Below, in pieces: positions 39,837 through 44,132 of a DNA stretch of 44,132 nt. The DNA comes from CAVIQK01 sp964613035 (GTDB lineage Bacteria > Bacillota > Clostridia > Christensenellales > DTU072), in contig CAZTFQ010000015.1 of NCBI GenBank assembly GCA_964613035.1, positions 1 to 44,132 of the forward strand. Reading direction: 5' to 3'. Position 1 is the stretch's first letter. The number at the start of each line of letters is the position of its first letter. Made by a program: the position numbers and the translations under genes. The notes beneath the pieces are model-generated. The model was given only the letters and a program-made list of their open reading frames with translations. It was not told where the DNA came from and made no database searches.

Positions 39837-41255
39837 TTAGCGGTCCTGCGGTCCTTCCACAATCATCGGCTCGACAGAATCCGACCGGAGACGCTTGGCG
39901 TTTTTCTTAGACGGACGGAAAACAGCCAGCGCTATAATCATCCCGACGGAAGTTAAAAACAGGCTCACGGGATACGCTATCATAATAATCGTGAACGTAT
40001 TGTAGAGAGGAAAAACGAAATTGATCCACAGTATCCTCAACACGCACACGCATATGATCGTAATGACCGCCGGAGTGAAGGAAATGCCGTATCCGCGCAA
40101 ATATCCTGCCGTTACTTCATACAGCATACAGAAGATATTGGAAGCCAGCATTATGACGAGTCTGGTATAGCCTATCTCTATGACTGCGGGGTCGTTATCG
40201 AACAACGAGAGCAGCGGCTTACCGATAAGCAATATAAGCCCCATAGACAATACCGTAGCGATTGCGCTCTCTATAAGGCACCAGGAATAAGACTTAAGAC
40301 AACGTTTATGCTTGCCCGCGCCGTTGTTTTGTCCGGTAAACGTCGTGCATGCCTGAGCGAAGGAATTGATAACGTAATATGACATTATTTCAATGTTAAA
40401 TGCCGCGCTCGACGCCGCCATAACGGTGTCGCCCAGAGAATTAATAGCCGACTGAATGACGATATTGGATATGGAAAAGACCGCGTTTTGTCCGCCGGAC
40501 GGCAGACCTATCTTAATAATCGACGAGAGGGATTCTTTATCGAAACGTATATTTTTCAGTCTGACTTTTATGACAGAATCTGTCTTGAGGAGCATTATCG
40601 ATAAAAGCACCGCGCTGATCGCATTGGATACTACCGTGGCTATAGCGACCCCTTTTACGTTAAGGTCGAATACTATGACGAACAGTAAATTAAGCAAGAC
40701 GTTGATGACGCCCGACAACGTCAGAGCAAGGAGCGGAAGACGCGTCTTACCGATACTTCTGAAAATAGCCGCCTCGAAATTGTACAACAAGATGACGGGT
40801 AGACCGCCCAGATATATTCTGAGATAATCGAGAGCATACGGGAAAACGTTGTCGGGGACGTTGAGGAGCTTGAGTATCTCGGGAGCGATCAGCTCTCCGA
40901 GCACGGTCATCAATATACCGCCTACTACCGCCAATGCTATGGACGTATGCACGGCACGCGTAACTGTGTCGGTGTCCCCCTTGCCTACGGCTCTGGATAT
41001 AACGACGTTGCTACCTAGGGAAATCCCCGTAAAAAAGTTAACTATAAGACCTATAACGGGTCCGTTGGCTCCGACCGCGGCGACAGCGACCGTCTTGAGA
41101 TCTCCAGTAAAATTGCCTACGACCAATACGTCTGCCAAATTAAACAATTGCCCTAAGATCGCGGTGGCTGCAACCGGCAACGCAAAAAGCAAAATCTTGT
41201 TCCACAAGCTACCGCTTGTCATATCTTTCTTGTCTGTCTTACTCTCGCTGTTCAT
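39837..41255 (-). CDS. MATE family multidrug/sodium antiporter
   Basis: A 472-residue membrane protein with twelve predicted helices in two homologous halves. The N-terminal motif LWNKILLFALPVAATAILGQLFNLADVLVVGNF and SRAVGKGD are typical of the MATE/DinF/NorM superfamily; the second half repeats it with KIGLPSGGQNAVFSISNIVIQ and FTGQNNGAGK. MATE proteins export cationic drugs or metabolites using sodium or proton gradients; the substrate here is unknown. It is a single gene with a promoter and SD GAGG. The C-terminus is short and hydrophilic. Confidence 0.93.
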   Translation of the reverse strand: MNSESKTDKKDMTSGSLWNKILLFALPVAATAILGQLFNLADVLVVGNFTGDLKTVAVAAVGANGPVIGLIVNFFTGISLGSNVVISRAVGKGDTDTVTRAVHTSIALAVVGGILMTVLGELIAPEILKLLNVPDNVFPYALDYLRIYLGGLPVILLYNFEAAIFRSIGKTRLPLLALTLSGVINVLLNLLFVIVFDLNVKGVAIATVVSNAISAVLLSIMLLKTDSVIKVRLKNIRFDKESLSSIIKIGLPSGGQNAVFSISNIVIQSAINSLGDTVMAASSAAFNIEIMSYYVINSFAQACTTFTGQNNGAGKHKRCLKSYSWCLIESAIATVLSMGLILLIGKPLLSLFDNDPAVIEIGYTRLVIMLASNIFCMLYEVTAGYLRGYGISFTPAVITIICVCVLRILWINFVFPLYNTFTIIMIAYPVSLFLTSVGMIIALAVFRPSKKNAKRLRSDSVEPMIVEGPQDR

Positions 41256-41279
41256 CTTTTGCCTCTATAATGAGCTTTC

Positions 41280-41308
41280 ATTATACCCCCGTAACGATTA
41301 AATAGCAA
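41280..41308 (-). promoter_or_regulatory. Promoter of the MATE gene
   Basis: Minus strand: TTGCTA (41303-41308), 17 nt, perfect TATAAT (41280-41285), 24 nt upstream of the MATE start codon. Confidence 0.72.
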
Positions 41309-41363
41309 ACAATTTAATATCCTCGTAATCAAAAAAATCGGTCGAAAACTCAATCGGAAGTTG

Positions 41364-41382
41364 TGTGAAATAAAGTTTCACA
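41364..41382. promoter_or_regulatory. TGTGAAA/TTTCACA inverted repeat upstream of the BspA-like gene
   Basis: TGTGAAA, 5 nt, TTTCACA: a perfect 7-bp inverted repeat with an added TTTTCAC just downstream. It lies between the MATE promoter and the -10 element TATAAT (41447-41452) of the BspA-like gene. The same half-site occurs near the promoters of the surface-protein units at 22.55, 28.22 and 30.7 kb. Confidence 0.55.
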
Positions 41383-41495
41383 ATTTTCACGTATCTTTCA
41401 TTTTTAAAAAGTCCGATATTTGTATGTTGATGGTATGTTCGTTTTTTATAATCTTCTTGAAAATTATATTTTCAGTTATTTTAGGAGGACTGAAT

Positions 41496-44132
41496 ATGAA
41501 TAAAAAACTCATCTTAGCTATCGTCCTTATCATCGCGATGACTCTCATAGTCGTTGCCTGTGACGGACTGCCAGACACTAATAATTCCAGCACACAGCCT
41601 ATCGTTCCGGGTGAAGACATTTCAAATCCCTCCGATATCCCTTCCGGTGCACCTAATCCATCGGATAGTGGTCCAACATCACCTAATGAACCTGTCAGCG
41701 GTACTGTTCAACCAAGCTCACCGTGTGTACACATCCCCAATCATCCCGCAACATGCATTGAAGACTCAATTTGTATAGAATGTGGCGCGATCATAGAATC
41801 CGCACTTGGTCATATCCCCAATCATAATGCCACCTGCACGCAAGAATCCGTCTGTACAAGGTGCGGAACAATTCTTTATGAAGCTCTGGGACATAACTAT
41901 GAAAATAATATATGTTTAACTTGTGGTAACATAACCTTAGAACATCCTATTCTAATTATTGAAAAACAGAGTGACGACTATGTATTGATAGGATTACACG
42001 AGCAATCTTTCAACAAAATAGTTATTCCAAGTTTTGTTACAAAAATTGGATATCAAGCTTTTTATGGTTGCGATAACCTCAACGAATTAAGCATCCCTGA
42101 TACTGTAACAAATATTGATAATTCTGCTTTTCAAGGATGTTCTAATATAACAACTCTTTCGGCACCATCCACCGCCATTAATTATATTCCTAAAGACAAT
42201 CTAACTTCTGTTACAATAATAAGCGGTGACCTCAATTCTGAGGCTTATGCAAATCATAACAAATTAGAAACTGTCATTATCGGCAATAAAGTTGCCAATA
42301 TAGGAGAAAATGCCTTTTATAATTGCTCTGAACTTAATAATATTACTATAGGCAGTAATGTTAAAAAGATAGGGCTCAATGCTTTTGATAAATGCATCAA
42401 TCTCAAATGCGTTAATGTAATCGATATAGCGCAATGGTGTGATATTGAATTTGAAAATTATGCTTCTAATCCATTATATTTTGCACATAGCCTCTACAAA
42501 AACAAAAAACTTATTGATAAATTAATAATTCCTGACGGAGTTAAAAAGATAAAAGCCAACGTATTTAGAAATTGTCAAAATATAACGAGCATAACTATCC
42601 CTGACAGCGTTGTCTACATAGGCAACGGATCTTTTTCCGGATGTATTAATATAAACGAATCAATTATTCCTGCTATAGCAATAGACTCCATATATAAGGA
42701 TAACATAATTAATTTAATTATCACCAGCGGCACTATACCTGACTATGCTTTTTCCGGATGTACCAATCTTACAAACATAACAATCGACGATAACGTTAGT
42801 GTTATCGGAAGGTCTGCGTTTTCAGGTTGCCGCAACCTTGATACTCTAATAATAAAAAATAGTATTATTCATGAAACCGCATTCGCAAATTGTATAAATC
42901 TAACAAACCTTATAATATACAATGACGTTGTATTGTCATCGAAATCTTGTTTCCGTGGATGTGAAAACATAATATCAGCTATAATCCCTTCTTCGGCTTT
43001 ATCATTCATTCCAAAACAATATATATTTGATTTATCAATACTTAATAACAATGAGATTCCCGATAAAAATTTCCCCTCAACATTATGGTATAAAAATCAA
43101 CCTGACGGAGTCATATATATAAATAAAATTGCTTATAAATATAAAGGGGTTATGCCGAAAAACACTTCTATTGCTCTAGAAGACGGCACACTAGGTATAG
43201 CAGATTATGCATTCTACGATTGTAGCGGACTCACTAGCATAACAATTCCCGACAGTGTTACTAGTATAGGTAATGGTGCCTTCTATGGCTGTGACGGGCT
43301 CACTAGTATAACTATTGGTAATGGTATTACGAGTATTGGTGATAATACTTTTAACGGTTGCAGAGGCCTTACAAGCATAACTATTGGAAGTAGCGTTACG
43401 AATATAGAAAAAAATACCTTCAACGATTTTTATCGTCTAGAAAACATAATCGTTGCAAAGAACAACAGTGTATATCATAGTAACGGTAATTGTCTTATAA
43501 AGACTGCTTCTAAGACTCTTATAGCTGGATGTAAGAATAGCATCATTCCTACGGACGGTAGTGTTACGAGTATTGGCAGGTATGCCTTTGACGGTTGCAG
43601 TAGTCTAACAAATGTAACTATACCAGATAATATTACCAGTATAGGTGAATCTGCCTTCAGAGATTGTAGCGGACTCACTAATATAACCATCCCCGACAGT
43701 GTTACCAGTATAGGTGAATCTGCCTTCAGAGATTGTAGCGGACTCACTAATATAACCATCCCCGACAGTGTTACAAGTATAGGTAGTTATGCCTTCAGAG
43801 ATTGTAGCGGACTGACTAGCATAACCATATCTGACAGTGTTACTAGTATAGATAGCTTTGCTTTCTATAATACCGCTTGGTATAATAATCAACCCGACGG
43901 ATTGGTATATACAGGCAAAGTTGCTTATGATTATAAAGGTACTATGCCAAAGAATACTTCTATTACAATTAAAAAAGGTACTCTCGGTATCGCAAATTGT
44001 GCATTCTACGATTGTAGCGGACTTACCAGTATAACTATCCCCAATAGTGTTACGAGTATAGGTGATTCTGCCTTCTCCTATTGTAGCGGACTAAAAAGTA
44101 TAACCATCCCTGACAGTGTTACAAGTATAGGT
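41496..44132 (+). CDS. BspA-like leucine-rich repeat surface lipoprotein, 3' end beyond window
   Basis: The reading frame stays open for 879 codons to the window edge. The N-terminus is a lipoprotein signal: MNKKLILAIVLIIAMTLIVV with lipobox VVAC, so Cys is the lipidated residue. Next come a Pro/Ser/Asn-rich linker (about 27-75) and three CxxCG-type zinc-ribbon-like repeats with HIPNH..ATC..ESVCTRCG units (about 78-145). From about residue 165, BspA-type (LRR_5) 23-residue repeats follow, with the consensus CSGLTSITIPDSVTSIG.. AF. Two WY.NQPDG..Y...AY.YKG.MPKNTSI segments break the repeats. The gene is clearly AT-richer than its neighbours. SD AGGAGG, 7 nt. Known BspA-like proteins bind host matrix or other cells. 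Confidence 0.9.
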   Translation, partial: MNKKLILAIVLIIAMTLIVVACDGLPDTNNSSTQPIVPGEDISNPSDIPSGAPNPSDSGPTSPNEPVSGTVQPSSPCVHIPNHPATCIEDSICIECGAIIESALGHIPNHNATCTQESVCTRCGTILYEALGHNYENNICLTCGNITLEHPILIIEKQSDDYVLIGLHEQSFNKIVIPSFVTKIGYQAFYGCDNLNELSIPDTVTNIDNSAFQGCSNITTLSAPSTAINYIPKDNLTSVTIISGDLNSEAYANHNKLETVIIGNKVANIGENAFYNCSELNNITIGSNVKKIGLNAFDKCINLKCVNVIDIAQWCDIEFENYASNPLYFAHSLYKNKKLIDKLIIPDGVKKIKANVFRNCQNITSITIPDSVVYIGNGSFSGCININESIIPAIAIDSIYKDNIINLIITSGTIPDYAFSGCTNLTNITIDDNVSVIGRSAFSGCRNLDTLIIKNSIIHETAFANCINLTNLIIYNDVVLSSKSCFRGCENIISAIIPSSALSFIPKQYIFDLSILNNNEIPDKNFPSTLWYKNQPDGVIYINKIAYKYKGVMPKNTSIALEDGTLGIADYAFYDCSGLTSITIPDSVTSIGNGAFYGCDGLTSITIGNGITSIGDNTFNGCRGLTSITIGSSVTNIEKNTFNDFYRLENIIVAKNNSVYHSNGNCLIKTASKTLIAGCKNSIIPTDGSVTSIGRYAFDGCSSLTNVTIPDNITSIGESAFRDCSGLTNITIPDSVTSIGESAFRDCSGLTNITIPDSVTSIGSYAFRDCSGLTSITISDSVTSIDSFAFYNTAWYNNQPDGLVYTGKVAYDYKGTMPKNTSITIKKGTLGIANCAFYDCSGLTSITIPNSVTSIGDSAFSYCSGLKSITIPDSVTSIG
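43644..43850 (+). repeat. Tandem 69-bp repeats (three units) in the BspA-like gene
   Basis: Units start at 43644, 43713 and 43782. The first two are almost identical at DNA level (one 23-residue leucine-rich repeat each), beginning GGTGAATCTGCCTTCAGAGA; the third differs at several positions. Such identity is typical of recent duplication and allows length change by slippage or recombination. Confidence 0.85.

Noticed and set aside
43200..44132. Regular DNA repeats that might suggest a CRISPR array
   Set aside because: The 69-bp periodicity is coding, in frame, and encodes 23-residue leucine-rich repeats; there are no unrelated spacers.

Overview
The window looks like chromosome from an endospore-forming, low-GC Gram-positive bacterium (Bacillota, most likely a clostridial lineage). 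The evidence is a full-length SpoIVA, a 23-residue SpoVM-like peptide beside rpmB, the spoVM-rpmB-yloU-yloV-recG neighbourhood known from Bacillus subtilis, SipW-type signal peptidases, strong AGGAGG ribosome binding sites and many canonical sigma-A promoters. I cannot place it to genus. Nothing looks like a phage, integrase, transposase or CRISPR array.

Layout. 1-12.1 kb is mostly housekeeping on the minus strand: tRNA-Gly and tRNA-Lys, rdgB, a GH3 glycosidase, spoIVA, and an operon gyrB-gyrA-der-aspartate aminotransferase with a clear promoter and terminator. 12.2-17.0 kb holds an unrecognised plus-strand gene and a minus-strand operon: a membrane-anchored double DUF1508 protein, a GH36 alpha-galactosidase and a GH31 glycosidase. 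31-41 kb is again housekeeping: a GNAT acetyltransferase, tRNA-Cys and tRNA-Leu, recG, yloV, yloU, rpmB, spoVM, lysA, a DUF2804 protein and a MATE exporter. From 41.5 kb to the end runs a visibly AT-richer, repeat-rich BspA-like lipoprotein gene, cut by the window edge.

The accessory heart is 17.1-30.7 kb. One minus-strand operon encodes a divergent SipW-like peptidase, a membrane-tethered McrB-like AAA+ ATPase, a DUF2357-like protein with long acidic stretches and no visible nuclease, and a second, canonical SipW-type peptidase. A TasA-like membrane protein lies upstream. Beyond a plus-strand O-antigen-ligase-like gene lie two transcription units. They encode three proteins with SipW-type signal sequences (FAW[FY][ST] after the hydrophobic core), a BspA-type repeat protein and a protein with a degenerate EAL domain. 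My inference is that this is an extracellular fibre or surface-layer system with its own processing peptidases and an AAA+ module co-opted from McrBC-like ancestry. That function is not shown by the sequence.

Two small features would escape routine annotation. The first is the SpoVM-like ORF at 36515-36586. The second is the leader of the GNAT gene at 30930-31050, which holds a 10-codon ORF and three mutually exclusive pairings that can hide or expose the acetyltransferase ribosome binding site. This is the architecture of an erm/cat-style translational attenuator.
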